Source: Lachnospiraceae bacterium (GTDB lineage Bacteria; Bacillota; Clostridia; Lachnospirales; Lachnospiraceae). From it: a stretch of 55,527 nt of DNA. Under the pieces are notes generated by a model. The model did not search any database, was not told the origin of the DNA, and was given only the letters and a program-made list of their open reading frames with translations. The stretch is from contig JAILNV010000120.1 in NCBI GenBank assembly GCA_024691125.1, positions 1 through 55,527 of the forward strand, read 5' to 3'. A program made the translations under genes and the position numbers. Of this stretch, positions 35,009 through 44,666 are shown piece by piece; positions within the stretch are counted from its first letter, which is position 1; each line of letters begins with the position of its first letter.

Positions 35009-35911
35009 TTACTCCTTGACACCACCGATCGTAAGACCTGTTACGAAATACCTCTGAAGGAAAGGATAGAGACATACGATGGGTAACATCGTCGCGATCG
35101 TAACCGCCGAACGTATGGTAATGGGTGTGATGGTATTACCGCCGCTGTTCTTGGCGTTCTCTGCACTACCACTCTGCTGCATAACCGATGAAAGCAGCTT
35201 CATAAGCTCATACTGAAGAGTCGTGTACTGTGTCTTCATTCTGTTGTAGAGCATTGCATCAAACCATGAGTTCCACTGCCATACCGCAATAAACAGAGCC
35301 ACAGTCGCATACACAGGCTTGCAAAGAGGTGAGATGATATCCTTAAATATGGTAAAGTAGCCTGCTCCGTCAAGCTGCGCCGATTCCTCAAGGCTCTCGG
35401 GAATACCCTCCATATAGGTTCTCATTACCAGCATGTTGAAAGCCGAGATCATTCCGGGAATCCAGTACACATGGAAGGTACCTGTAAGACCCAGATTCTT
35501 GTATAACAGGAAGATCGGGATCATACCACCGTTAACGTACATCGTTATTACCCAGAACAGAGCCAGCTGTGATTTGAAAAGGAATCTCTTACGGCTTACC
35601 ACAAAGGCAAGCAGTGCATTGGCAAACAGTGATGTAAGTGTTGCTATTATGGTTCTTGCTACCGTAACCTTGGCGCCTGTCCATATATTCTGCATTGCGA
35701 AAACGGTTTTGTAGTTCTTCATCGAGAACTTACGCGGCCACAGATATATACCGCCTCTGACTGCATCAATACCGTCGTTGAATGAGAGCGCCACAGTATT
35801 GATAACCGGATACAGCGTTATTATTACAAAGGAGGCGAGGAATATTACTACCACAGCTCCAAATATCTTATCACTTATCGGCTTACTGACTTTATATTCT
35901 TGCTTGTTCAT
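35009..35911 (-). CDS. sugar ABC transporter permease, CUT1/LplC type
   Basis: 300 residues, six membrane helices, with the cytoplasmic EAA loop EGIPESLEESAQLDGAGYFTIFKDIISPL that docks on the ATPase. The family imports plant-derived oligosaccharides with an LplA-type binding protein. It lies 20 bases after its partner permease. No ATPase gene is present here; these systems commonly share an MsmK/UgpC-type ATPase encoded elsewhere. Confidence 0.94.
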   Translation of the reverse strand: MNKQEYKVSKPISDKIFGAVVVIFLASFVIITLYPVINTVALSFNDGIDAVRGGIYLWPRKFSMKNYKTVFAMQNIWTGAKVTVARTIIATLTSLFANALLAFVVSRKRFLFKSQLALFWVITMYVNGGMIPIFLLYKNLGLTGTFHVYWIPGMISAFNMLVMRTYMEGIPESLEESAQLDGAGYFTIFKDIISPLCKPVYATVALFIAVWQWNSWFDAMLYNRMKTQYTTLQYELMKLLSSVMQQSGSAENAKNSGGNTITPITIRSAVTIATMLPIVCLYPFLQRYFVTGLTIGGVKE

Positions 35912-35931
35912 TGTATTCTTCCTCCCTTCCC

Positions 35932-36876
35932 TTAGAATAGTCTTTCTTCACTGTACTTCCTTGCCACTGCATTAGCTATGACAATAAGAAGGATACTTAC
36001 CACACTCTTAAACAGGCCTGCTGCCGTACCGAGTGAGTAGTCATTCTGCGAAATACCCCATTTCAGCACGTAGATATCGATCGTCTGCGATACCGACTGT
36101 ACAAGACCGTTCCCCAGCAGGTACTGAACTTCGAATCCGGCATTAAGCACGTTACCTACATTCATAAGAAGAAGAATGAGGAATGTGGGCTTGATACCCG
36201 GAAGGGTTATATATCTTATCTTCTGCAGCCTGTCAGCTCCGTCAATGGAGGCTGCCTCATACAGAGAAGGATCTATTGCGGTGATAGCCGCGAAATAGAT
36301 GATCGCGTTAAATCCCGTTTCCTTCCAGCAGTTGGCAAAAGCAACTATCGGCCAGAAGTATTTGGGATGTGCGAAGAAATTGATAGCCTGATCTATAATA
36401 CCGCACTTAAGCAGCAGATCGTTGATTATACCCGTTGATGAAAGTGAGTCATGAAGTATACTTGTAACCACTATCCATGAAAGGAAGTGCGGCAGATAGG
36501 AAATCGTCTGTATGGGTTTCTTTATCCATCCCTTTCTGACCTCGTTAAGCAGGATCGCAAAAAGCACTGCCATGACGGTCGTCGAAACCAGATTGATAAA
36601 TCCCATTGCGAAAGTATTTCTTATAACCCGTAAAAATGTCTCATCCTCAAAGAGGAATTTAAACTTATCAAGCCCGATAAACTTGGAACCGAGAAGGCCC
36701 TTCTTGGGCTTGTAATTCTCAAATGCCATTAACCAGCCGGTAAGCGGCCAGTAATAAAATATAATTCCGTAAACAACCATGAAAAAAGAGATCAGCATGA
36801 GGAATTTCTGCTTCTTTACCTCTTTCCATGTTATCTTTTTATCTTTTTTTACTACACTTGCTTCGTTTTGAGCCAT
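35932..36876 (-). CDS. sugar ABC transporter permease, CUT1/LplB type
   Basis: 314 residues, six membrane helices after a basic N-terminus (KKDKKITWKEVKKQK). The EAA loop reads DPSLYEAASIDGADRLQKIRYITLPG. It is the first permease of the pair and lies 124 bases after the binding-protein gene, with a hairpin in the gap. It forms a heterodimer with 35009-35911. Confidence 0.94.
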   Translation of the reverse strand: MAQNEASVVKKDKKITWKEVKKQKFLMLISFFMVVYGIIFYYWPLTGWLMAFENYKPKKGLLGSKFIGLDKFKFLFEDETFLRVIRNTFAMGFINLVSTTVMAVLFAILLNEVRKGWIKKPIQTISYLPHFLSWIVVTSILHDSLSSTGIINDLLLKCGIIDQAINFFAHPKYFWPIVAFANCWKETGFNAIIYFAAITAIDPSLYEAASIDGADRLQKIRYITLPGIKPTFLILLLMNVGNVLNAGFEVQYLLGNGLVQSVSQTIDIYVLKWGISQNDYSLGTAAGLFKSVVSILLIVIANAVARKYSEERLF

Positions 36877-36922
36877 ATCCCCAACTCCTATTAATTCATT
36901 CGAATGAGTTATTCAGATAATA

Positions 36923-36958
36923 AGGGCAGCAACAGTTTTGTCGCCCTATTGCTGCCCT
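36923..36958 (-). terminator. hairpin between binding-protein and permease genes
   Basis: On the minus strand a 13-bp stem (AGGGCAGCAATAG with CTGTTGCTGCCCT, one U-G pair) is followed by TTATTATCT. It lies right after the solute-binding-protein gene, where such hairpins partly terminate or protect mRNA so that the binding protein is made in excess over the permeases. Confidence 0.65.
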
Positions 36959-37000
36959 ATTTTTTATAGTACTTTACTGCTCATTATCAGATAAGCATTC

Positions 37001-38743
37001 TTATTTGAAGGTATCGAGTATCTCCTGCATCTCTGCCAGAAAGTCTTCAGGCTTGCATGCATTGTAAGCTGCCATATACTCTTCCCAACCCTTGTCGAAA
37101 TCCTTGGCCATTACAACCTTGGGTAACCACTCATGCTTGCACTCACCCATCTTAGCCCATGCTACACCACCGGGTGTCTCTGTAGTAAAGTTGTTTGAAT
37201 ATGAGTACATCGGGAACCAGGGACCGTTCTTCTCCTGTACGGAACCGATCATCTGAGGATAAGTGGTAACCCCGTAAGCATCGAAGCATGCCTTAAGTGG
37301 CTTAGCCATATCGCTCATGAACTCTGAAGGCTGTTCCTCGGGCTTGTTTGCATTCTTACCATCCCTGCTTGTTCCATGCCACTGAGGGAAGTATGAATAC
37401 TGGCATCTGTGCTTAGCCTGGTATGATGTATCTGCCCAGTTCTGTCTCTGCTCAGGTGTACGATAGAAAAGTCCGTCGCTGTCAACATCATAGTCAACTC
37501 CCTTAACGCCCCACCATCTTAAATCATGAAGCTCCTGATCCATAGCGCAGTCTACGAGGAACTTGAATGCTGCATCGGGATCTTCACAGTCTGTCGTGAT
37601 AGCGATACCTGAAGCCTGGTTAACTGTATCATCATATGTATGCCATCTGTTCTCCATGCCCTTCTCTGTGGTAAGTCCGAGAGGAACATAGTTGCATCCC
37701 TTCTCATCAAGTCCGGTCTGCTTGAATACATCATTTACGGTGTAAGCGAAATCCCACCACTGGTCAACCATACCAAGTACGCGGCCTGTTGAAAGCTTGG
37801 CGATGTACTCATCATAGGTCTGTGTGAATGACTCGGGATCAACGAAGCCCTTCTGATATTCTTCATTAAGCTTCTTGAAGTAAGCGATAGTATCTTCAGA
37901 GGTGTTGTAATCCTCTATCTTCATATCCTTCTTGTTAACGATAACAGAACCGTCGTTTGGATATCCGCCAAGGAACTGGCCTGCATTCTCAAGACAGAAG
38001 TATCTCCAGTCTTCGCAGAGGATGGTGTAAGCCATATTCTCTGTACCGTCTTCCATTGTGGGATTCTCAGCTACGTATTTCTCAAGAAGATCGAAGTATT
38101 CATCCATCGTCTCGATCTTAGGATATCCTGCCCACTCAAGAACGCGAACCTGGATCCAGAATGCTTCGTCATTATGTGTTGTCTGCTTGGTCTCACCCAT
38201 TGTGTTACCGAAGGGATTGATCCAGTAGATATGTCCGTCGGGCTGACGGAATTTGTCCCATTCTTCAGGTGTGAACCACTCGTCCCTGAACTCGGGATAC
38301 TGATCGATATAATCATCAAGCGGAATAAGTGCATCGGCGTCATAAAGAAGGCTCATTTCATCAGAGTCGATGAAATCAGGATATTCGCCGCCTGCAATAA
38401 GAGTACCTGTTGCCTCTGAAGCAGTCTGACCGGTAAGCCATGTTTCCTTAACCCTTACGCCCCACTTGTCAGCGATCATCTGAGCAATCTCGTTGTCGTC
38501 ATCGATCTCTTTACCGGGCATTGTAATGAACATTGTGAAGTCCTTAACCTCACCGTCTGATGCGCTGCCTGCATCCGCATCATCTGTGTCCTCTGCATCA
38601 CCTGCATCTGCAGCATCGGCAGCATCTGCCGTGTCAGCTGCTCCGCCTGCAGGAGCTGCGCCTGTGCTTCCACCACATCCTGCGAGCATTGATGCTGCAA
38701 GGATAGAGCTTAACAGTAAAGCTTTGATTCTCTTGAATTTCAT
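37001..38743 (-). CDS. extracellular solute-binding lipoprotein of the sugar ABC transporter
   Basis: 580 residues from the ATG at 38743, which has GGGAGG six bases upstream; the frame opens further back without a ribosome site. Signal peptide with lipobox LAGC, then an Ala/Asp-rich linker (about 28-65). The body matches LplA-type family 1 binding proteins, with GRVLGMVDQWWDFAYTV and SGIAITTDCEDPDAAFKFLVDC. It captures oligosaccharides at the cell surface for the two permeases downstream. Between it and the upstream regulator gene is a likely terminator, so it probably has its own promoter in the ~80-base gap, possibly controlled by that regulator. Confidence 0.93.
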   Translation of the reverse strand: MKFKRIKALLLSSILAASMLAGCGGSTGAAPAGGAADTADAADAADAGDAEDTDDADAGSASDGEVKDFTMFITMPGKEIDDDNEIAQMIADKWGVRVKETWLTGQTASEATGTLIAGGEYPDFIDSDEMSLLYDADALIPLDDYIDQYPEFRDEWFTPEEWDKFRQPDGHIYWINPFGNTMGETKQTTHNDEAFWIQVRVLEWAGYPKIETMDEYFDLLEKYVAENPTMEDGTENMAYTILCEDWRYFCLENAGQFLGGYPNDGSVIVNKKDMKIEDYNTSEDTIAYFKKLNEEYQKGFVDPESFTQTYDEYIAKLSTGRVLGMVDQWWDFAYTVNDVFKQTGLDEKGCNYVPLGLTTEKGMENRWHTYDDTVNQASGIAITTDCEDPDAAFKFLVDCAMDQELHDLRWWGVKGVDYDVDSDGLFYRTPEQRQNWADTSYQAKHRCQYSYFPQWHGTSRDGKNANKPEEQPSEFMSDMAKPLKACFDAYGVTTYPQMIGSVQEKNGPWFPMYSYSNNFTTETPGGVAWAKMGECKHEWLPKVVMAKDFDKGWEEYMAAYNACKPEDFLAEMQEILDTFK

Positions 38744-38778
38744 CTTTTTCCTCCCTTTGTGAAAATAAAATGATATGG

Positions 38779-38815
38779 TCATCCGGGCTGATCTTTTAAA
38801 ATCCGCACCGGATGA
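38779..38815 (-). terminator. inverted repeat after the AraC-type regulator gene
   Basis: TCATCCGG (38779-38786) and CCGGATGA (38808-38815) are perfect inverted copies; on the minus strand a T-rich stretch follows. It could terminate the regulator transcript or be an operator for the sugar transporter promoter. Confidence 0.4.
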
Positions 38816-38901
38816 TTCCATATTATCGTTTTAACATTTTCCGGACAATATACAAACTGAACCTAAAAAGGGGGGAAATTATAGACCGTCAAAAAAACGT
38901 A

Positions 38902-39987
38902 TCATTTGTGTATATCATTTCTGAATCTGACAGGCGTGCAGCCCATAAGCTCCACAAATTTATGCGTAAAATACCCTGTGTTGCCGTATCCTACCCGTTC
39001 TGCTATAAGAGTAACATCATCATCCGTATCACGCAGAAGCGCGGCTGCGGCTTCGATCCTGACAGAGCACAGATACTCTTTAAACGAGCAGTCATACTGT
39101 TTTTTAAATAGCCTTCCGAGATATGATGAGTTAACATAATATTTATCCGCCAGATCTTTAAGAGTCAGGTTCTCCATATAATGTGTACGGATTTCCTTCT
39201 CTATATCACCCAGAACGCCCGGAGATATACTGCTGCGTATTTCCGAGAGCCTGTCTGCGTACAAAAGTGCCAGCTTCTTAAGTTCATCCCCCTGTTTATC
39301 GGGACTGCCCTTAAGGATTATCCTGTCAAGCTCCGAAAAGCCTTCCCATGTTCTCCCGGCGCCATCCTCATTTTCCGGCAGGTGGATCAGCCTTACCTTA
39401 AGATAATTAAGGTTAAGCTTTGCGATGCTCCTGTCTTTTCTCATCCCGCTCATGCACTCACACAGGACGTCCACACAGCATCCTATCTCCTGCTCATCAT
39501 TCAGATCGATGGCAGAAATAAGAGCGTCAAGCTCTTTCTTATACAGTACCTTTCCCGGCTCATCACTTTCCTGAATAACCGGATGATTTTCAGCAGCATC
39601 ATACGGTCTGACGAAATCCTCTGCCTCAAGCCTTTGCAGAGTCTCCGTGATCTTAGCTGGTGTCATGGGCATTACCATGTATTCCCTGCAGTGATACCTG
39701 AGCGCCTGCTGCGCATAATTAAAGCTCTCGGAATATGTAAGGAAGACAAAGCATCTGTTTTCAAGCCTCTCGGTCGTGATGCGGTACAGAAGCTCCAGCC
39801 CGTTCATACCCGGCATTTCAATATCGGATATGATGAGCTCATAAGAACCGCTCTTTACCATGTCGTATGCTTCTGCACCGTCTTTTGCGCACAGCACGGC
39901 ATCATAGCCCATCGATTCCCAGGCTATTTCTGTTTTAAGCATCTCCAATATGGATAAATCGTTATTTACGAGCAGTACTCTCTTCAT
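38902..39987 (-). CDS. YesN-like response regulator with AraC DNA-binding domain
   Basis: 361 residues. The receiver (1-120) has Asp55 in LIISDIEMPGMNG and Thr84, but the conserved Lys is Met106 (YMVMPMTP), and the first acidic pair is reduced to N-D. A middle helical region (about 150-255) leads to two AraC helix-turn-helix motifs, LTLKDLADKYYVNSSYLGRLFKK and VTLIAERVGYGNTGYFTHKF. Such regulators control adjacent sugar ABC transporters, usually with a YesM kinase; none is in the window. The missing Lys suggests weak or phosphorylation-independent signalling. It precedes the binding-protein gene in the same direction. Confidence 0.9.
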   Translation of the reverse strand: MKRVLLVNNDLSILEMLKTEIAWESMGYDAVLCAKDGAEAYDMVKSGSYELIISDIEMPGMNGLELLYRITTERLENRCFVFLTYSESFNYAQQALRYHCREYMVMPMTPAKITETLQRLEAEDFVRPYDAAENHPVIQESDEPGKVLYKKELDALISAIDLNDEQEIGCCVDVLCECMSGMRKDRSIAKLNLNYLKVRLIHLPENEDGAGRTWEGFSELDRIILKGSPDKQGDELKKLALLYADRLSEIRSSISPGVLGDIEKEIRTHYMENLTLKDLADKYYVNSSYLGRLFKKQYDCSFKEYLCSVRIEAAAALLRDTDDDVTLIAERVGYGNTGYFTHKFVELMGCTPVRFRNDIHK

Positions 39988-40031
39988 TATTCACCTGTAT
40001 GATAAACCGGCATGATCCATTTTCATATACA

Positions 40032-40886
40032 CTATTCCAGATTAAGCCTTTTCTGCATTACGGAATGTGTGATCATATACATTGCGCCGCATATAAGGTA
40101 TTCGACAACAACCGCAACTGCGAAGAATACGATCATTGCATTTTCATTATTTTCAAATATTTCAAACCACATATCCGGAGCCATCATTCCGATTATTGCA
40201 AGATACTGCGATCCAAAGGTACTTATTATCTGCATGATCACTCTCATGCCGAAATACACTCCTATCGCAGCAAGCACCTTGTTCTTCGAAGCAAGCTGCC
40301 CTATGCTGATACAGGTATAGCCTGTGAATGTCGTAAATATTGCCTTACCAAGCAGGCCGAATATAAGAATGATCATAAAAATGACACCCTTAAACATTCC
40401 CATATCAAAAAAAGCTTTATTAATCTCTCCAAGCAAATCCATCAGCGAAAAGTCTTCACCGAATGCGCTTAACATAAGCACAAGGAAACCCGTAAGCACT
40501 ACCAGTGCGCTGATGATACGCCATATAATGCACACAAAGGTTTTGGACAGGATGAGCTGATGCTCGGTAACCGGAAGGGTATGCATAAGATATCCCTGAT
40601 CGGTATAAAGATTTCTGTAGAATCTGATGTAGAAATAAATGGTGCAGCCCACCGCCAGTACACATATACTTAACACAAGCAGCATAAGATATCCCATGCA
40701 TGCCAGCATGTACAGCGTATCTCCGTTGTCATTGCGTTCAAGCGAATCAAACAGGGGTTTTACCGCAGATGAATTTCTGTAAAAGAATACTGCTCCAAGA
40801 GCTGACAGAACAATAACTGCAGCGTTCATTATAACCATCAGCTTCCATGTAGCCTTCCACTCATGTTTAAACAGTTTTCCTAACAT
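40032..40886 (-). CDS. ABC-2 type transporter membrane protein
   Basis: 284 residues with six membrane helices and little soluble sequence. The first helix follows KHEWKATWKLMV, a start common to ABC-2 permeases of the YtrC/EcsB-like kind in Firmicutes. It overlaps the ATPase gene by seven bases. The substrate is not evident; antimicrobial-peptide or lipid export are known roles of such pairs. Confidence 0.85.
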   Translation of the reverse strand: MLGKLFKHEWKATWKLMVIMNAAVIVLSALGAVFFYRNSSAVKPLFDSLERNDNGDTLYMLACMGYLMLLVLSICVLAVGCTIYFYIRFYRNLYTDQGYLMHTLPVTEHQLILSKTFVCIIWRIISALVVLTGFLVLMLSAFGEDFSLMDLLGEINKAFFDMGMFKGVIFMIILIFGLLGKAIFTTFTGYTCISIGQLASKNKVLAAIGVYFGMRVIMQIISTFGSQYLAIIGMMAPDMWFEIFENNENAMIVFFAVAVVVEYLICGAMYMITHSVMQKRLNLE

Positions 40887-41581
40887 GCGAACACCTCCCT
40901 GAAATGCCTGTCAACGGAACATCCGTATTTATTGCGTATTTCATCCGGAGTTCCGTAGAGAACAAGATGTCCGTTCTTAAGGAAGATAACCTCATCAAGG
41001 ATATTCTCTATATCCGAAATCAGATGCGTGCATATAAGCACGGTAGAGCCGGGATTATGATTTCCGACTATCGTTCTTATTATATAATCCCTTGCGGCGG
41101 GATCCACGCCCGCTATTGGTTCATCCAGTATATACAGCCTGGCGTTTCTGCTCATTACAAGGATAAGCTGAACCTTCTCCTTGGTTCCCTTGGACAGAGT
41201 CTTAAGCCTCGCCGTCTCATCTATATTCAGCGAAGCTATCATCTCTCTCGCCCTGTCGGGATCGAAATCTTCATAAAAATCATGAAAAAAATCAATTATA
41301 TCAGATACGGTATCCTGTGCCTCAAGATATGTTCTCTCAGGCAGATATGATACAACACTCCTGCTTTCCGGTCCGGGTGCAAAGCCATCCACATACACCT
41401 CTCCCGAGGTTGGCTTAAGCAAGCCGTTTATCATCTTAATAAGAGTGGTCTTACCACTTCCGTTAGGTCCCAACAGACCTATGATGCGCCCGCTGTTTAA
41501 TGTAAGAGTCAGATCTGACACCACCGGTCTCCCCGGTCTGTAGCACTTCGTCAGATTCCTGCACCTTAATATCGGTTCCAA
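40880..41581 (-). CDS. ABC transporter ATPase (YtrB-like)
   Basis: 233 residues: Walker A GPNGSGKTTL, Q-loop VVSYLPERTYLE, signature region LSKGTKEKVQLILVMSRN (the usual SGG is SKG, as in YtrB-type ATPases), Walker B LYILDEPIAGVDP and switch His in CTHLISDIE. It works with the membrane protein encoded immediately downstream. No GntR regulator gene, common in such operons, is present. Confidence 0.92.
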   Translation of the reverse strand: MEPILRCRNLTKCYRPGRPVVSDLTLTLNSGRIIGLLGPNGSGKTTLIKMINGLLKPTSGEVYVDGFAPGPESRSVVSYLPERTYLEAQDTVSDIIDFFHDFYEDFDPDRAREMIASLNIDETARLKTLSKGTKEKVQLILVMSRNARLYILDEPIAGVDPAARDYIIRTIVGNHNPGSTVLICTHLISDIENILDEVIFLKNGHLVLYGTPDEIRNKYGCSVDRHFREVFAC

Positions 41582-41614
41582 TTTCCTACCCTCCGTTTAT
41601 ATCTTTTATTATGA

Positions 41615-42772
41615 TTATTGGATTGTTACGCCGGCTGCCCCGTCCGATGCGGGAGCCGTCATACCGGCAGATGCACTCACCAAACCACCCATAGCTCCCA
41701 ACGCACCTCCTGCCGGACCCGTTCCGGCCATCCCGCCTGCCATCGCTACGGGCACCGAACCTGCTGAATGACTGGGCATCATACCCTTAAGATAATCCAT
41801 ATCGGCCTTCATTATAGCCTTATTCTCCGAAAGCCTGTGTTTTAGCTTAAGCTTGTCAAGCTCCTGCTCATTCATATGCGGATCCACTATCTCAACCGCA
41901 TCCAGCATCTCGGACATTTCCCTCAGCATTTCCGACTGTTCGTCATCCATCTCGTCGAGAAATGCACCCATCTGTTCCTGCATATCCTCTCTCACAGCCT
42001 CAGCCTGCTTCCTTGCCACTTCCTTCTCAAGCTCCTGCTGCTTCTTAGCCATCTCTTCCCGCATGGCCTTCTCATTATCCTCTATGAGCTTAAGCTGCTT
42101 ATCCAGAACCTCATCCTTCATCTGTTCATATGCATCTATTGTCATTGAACCCGATGCTTCCCGTTCCTCCTTCTTCTTAAACAGCTCATCCCTCTTCTGC
42201 GTATTGGTTACCAGCTCCTCCAGGGTCAGATTATTCTTCTTCCGCTCTGCAACCACCTCCATTTTTCTTGCATGGGTCAGAGCAAGCTGAAGATCGTTGC
42301 TGTCGCCATCCGAGCTTGCCAGCTTACGCTTGATCTCGCTTATCTTACGTTTCGCCGCCACTACCGCCTGACCTGCACTTGCAGGGGTCTTCGCCCGCAT
42401 TATCTTATTGGATATTTCCTTGAAATTATATATCTTTCCGCTGTTTAACAGCTTATCTTCCTTTGTCTCGTCACTGTCTTCAGTCCCGTTAACCGAATTG
42501 TCTGCACCGGACATAAGGCTCATGCCGCCTGAATTAGCCTTCTCTTTCTCAAACAGATTACGCAGCTGATCCTGCATCTGTTTTCTGACAGACTCCTTCG
42601 CATTGGCATCAACCTTCGCGGTTCCTATATTCCACCCTGTATTCGTCGTATTTCCCATATTGGCCTGACTGTTATTCATACTGCCGACGGCTGTTCCTCT
42701 GCCGCTTCCGGCGGACTGCACATACAGTGAATTATACAGGCTGTAACCCTGTCCCTGTGAACCTATCCTCAT
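41615..42772 (-). CDS. unknown coiled-coil protein with Gly/Ala/Met-rich tail
   Basis: 385 residues from the ATG at 42772, which has GGAGG eight bases upstream; seven more codons in front are possible. No signal peptide or membrane helix. The N-terminal ~60 residues are rich in Gly, Ser and Asn. Long charged helices follow (about 110-330), with KKQQELEKEVARKQAEAVRED and EMLREMSEMLDAVEI. The last 50 residues are Gly, Ala, Met and Ser. No family recognised. It lies 33 bases before the ABC ATPase gene in the same direction. A cytoplasmic scaffold is a guess. Confidence 0.7.
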   Translation of the reverse strand: MRIGSQGQGYSLYNSLYVQSAGSGRGTAVGSMNNSQANMGNTTNTGWNIGTAKVDANAKESVRKQMQDQLRNLFEKEKANSGGMSLMSGADNSVNGTEDSDETKEDKLLNSGKIYNFKEISNKIMRAKTPASAGQAVVAAKRKISEIKRKLASSDGDSNDLQLALTHARKMEVVAERKKNNLTLEELVTNTQKRDELFKKKEEREASGSMTIDAYEQMKDEVLDKQLKLIEDNEKAMREEMAKKQQELEKEVARKQAEAVREDMQEQMGAFLDEMDDEQSEMLREMSEMLDAVEIVDPHMNEQELDKLKLKHRLSENKAIMKADMDYLKGMMPSHSAGSVPVAMAGGMAGTGPAGGALGAMGGLVSASAGMTAPASDGAAGVTIQ

Positions 42773-42833
42773 ATTCCATCCTCCGTGATCCATATAGGAT
42801 ATATTATATATATCGACTTATATTTATCAAAAA

Positions 42834-44126
42834 TTAACAGGACAAGGTCGCTGCAGCGCTCCTTCCTGCAACAGCACCGGATGAAAATGCCCACTGCAGA
42901 TTATAGCCCCCGCAGGTTCCGTCAACATCACACAGCTCTCCTACTATATACAGTCCCGGAATCTTCCGTGATTCAAGCTCATCGGTAAGCTCAGATACTG
43001 AGAAACCTCCCGCGGTAACCTGGGCTCTTTCATAACCGGCATCTCCCGTAACCGTAACTCTTAAATCCTGCAAAATACCTGCAAGCTTCTCAAGCTGCTT
43101 TTCCGAAACATTTCCGGCAAGAGATCTTGGTATGATCCCGGCAACACCGAGACAGTACTCAGCGAGCTTTTCGTTAAGGCACAGGCTCAACGCCTCATGG
43201 GCATTTCTGTCCTTCCTTATATCACTCCTCCGCTCAGGATCATATTCTCCCTTAAAAGCCCTGCTTATAAACTCTCTCATCTCCTCCTCTGTTTCATCCG
43301 GAAACAGATTTATATGCACGGTTACCCTTCTTCCGTCCGGAAAGGCAGCAGTGGCATATCTACTCATCTGCATAATGGGTATTCCGCTGATATTGTCCTT
43401 ATTAATGATTATCTCACCGCGTTCCTGTGATGCATTAAGACCGTCTATCGTAAGCCTTACAGAACACTTCACCCTTACTCCCGCAAGCTTTGACAGCTTC
43501 TTATCTTCAAACATAAGCGGAACAAGCGCCGCACGCTGTCTTACCATTGTATGCCCCATGCCTGTAATAATGTGGTTGAGATTACCGTCACTTCCGTGAG
43601 CCGGACTTGCCTTTCCGCCTGCAGCGGCTATAACCTTCTTACATCTGTATCTGCTCGAATGGGTTCTTACGGTAAAGCAGTCAGGATTCGGTATTATGTC
43701 AACCACCATCTCTTCACAGAATATGCTGATATCCAGTCTTCTGCACTCAAGAAGCAGCACATCGGCAACAGTCCTTGCCTGCTCATTATACGGATATATA
43801 TAATCACCTATATGCCTGGTCATCATACCAAGGTTATGAAAGAACAGCAGCAGATCATTCCTGTCATAATAATCCACTATCGTCATTGCATACTCGGGAT
43901 CACTCCCTCTGTATACTCCCCGTTCCATATTCAGATTCGAGAAATTACATCTTCCGTTTCCCGTTGCATACAGCTTCTTAAGCGGCCTGTCATTTCGTTC
44001 AAGAACGATAACACCCGCCCCTTCCCTTGCCGCCATTATCGCTGCCATCAGTCCTGCGGGACCTGCTCCTGTCACAGCGACATCGCAAGTATAAGTCTTC
44101 TCTTCTTTTATATTATTTCTACTCAT
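42834..44126 (-). CDS. HI0933/BaiN-like FAD-dependent oxidoreductase
   Basis: 430 residues. The N-terminal dinucleotide motif is VTGAGPAGLMAAIMAAREG, followed by the family signature KKLYATGNGRCNFSN. The C-terminus has the second FAD segment PGLYIVGELCDVDGTCGGYNLQWAFSSG. This is the HI0933/YhiN family of flavoproteins; the bile-acid enzyme BaiN is a member, but most have unknown substrates. It lies 13 bases after the DUF3592-like gene in the same direction. Confidence 0.93.
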   Translation of the reverse strand: MSRNNIKEEKTYTCDVAVTGAGPAGLMAAIMAAREGAGVIVLERNDRPLKKLYATGNGRCNFSNLNMERGVYRGSDPEYAMTIVDYYDRNDLLLFFHNLGMMTRHIGDYIYPYNEQARTVADVLLLECRRLDISIFCEEMVVDIIPNPDCFTVRTHSSRYRCKKVIAAAGGKASPAHGSDGNLNHIITGMGHTMVRQRAALVPLMFEDKKLSKLAGVRVKCSVRLTIDGLNASQERGEIIINKDNISGIPIMQMSRYATAAFPDGRRVTVHINLFPDETEEEMREFISRAFKGEYDPERRSDIRKDRNAHEALSLCLNEKLAEYCLGVAGIIPRSLAGNVSEKQLEKLAGILQDLRVTVTGDAGYERAQVTAGGFSVSELTDELESRKIPGLYIVGELCDVDGTCGGYNLQWAFSSGAVAGRSAAATLSC

Positions 44127-44139
44127 TTCTGTTCTCTTA

Positions 44140-44571
44140 TCAGCCGTATGTCCTTGTAGATATCACTCCACCGGCTATCGCAATGACCGCAAGGCCCGCT
44201 CCGGCCGATATCACGCCGATCACTCTGCTGCTGTCACCCCTTTGATCTATTGATGCTATATAGTATTCCGAAGCATCTTTGGGATTATACTTCATTTTTA
44301 TCTTCGTTCCCACTCCAAGATCCGTATTAAGGGTATAATGTAGCGTATACACCTGTTCATCCACCATATACTCAAGGTCTGTCTCATACTGAAGGCTCTT
44401 ATCCTCTTTACTGCCCTTTTCTTTAACTTTTGTTACTACCGCCTTCGTATCCTTTGTACACCTTGCTATCTTCTGCTCATTCATCCTGCTGAACACAAAT
44501 ATTGATATAAGTCCGAATACTATCAGTACGGCGCCGACCACCATTGCAGGTATGCGTGTAGAATCAACCAT
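44140..44571 (-). CDS. DUF3592-like membrane protein
   Basis: 143 residues from the ATG at 44571 (GAGGG seven bases upstream); an earlier ATG at 44610 is possible. One membrane helix near the start (about 8-30) and one near the end (about 115-137) bracket a beta-rich extracytoplasmic domain with AVVTKVKEKG, LHYTLNTDLGVGTKIKMKYNPKD. The 'xVGxxVxvxYNPxxP'-like segment is that of DUF3592 proteins. Role unknown. Confidence 0.75.
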   Translation of the reverse strand: MVDSTRIPAMVVGAVLIVFGLISIFVFSRMNEQKIARCTKDTKAVVTKVKEKGSKEDKSLQYETDLEYMVDEQVYTLHYTLNTDLGVGTKIKMKYNPKDASEYYIASIDQRGDSSRVIGVISAGAGLAVIAIAGGVISTRTYG

Positions 44572-44666
44572 CGTAAGCCCTCTGTTTCTTTCATGATCAT
44601 ATGATTTCATGGTGTTGACAGGATTTTACCCTTTAATCATATATTTCCTGAAGTAATTTTTCAATG

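Noticed and set aside
39181..39957. 258-codon open frame on the plus strand
   Set aside because: Antisense to the AraC-type regulator, whose domains are unmistakable; composition is that of a shadow frame.
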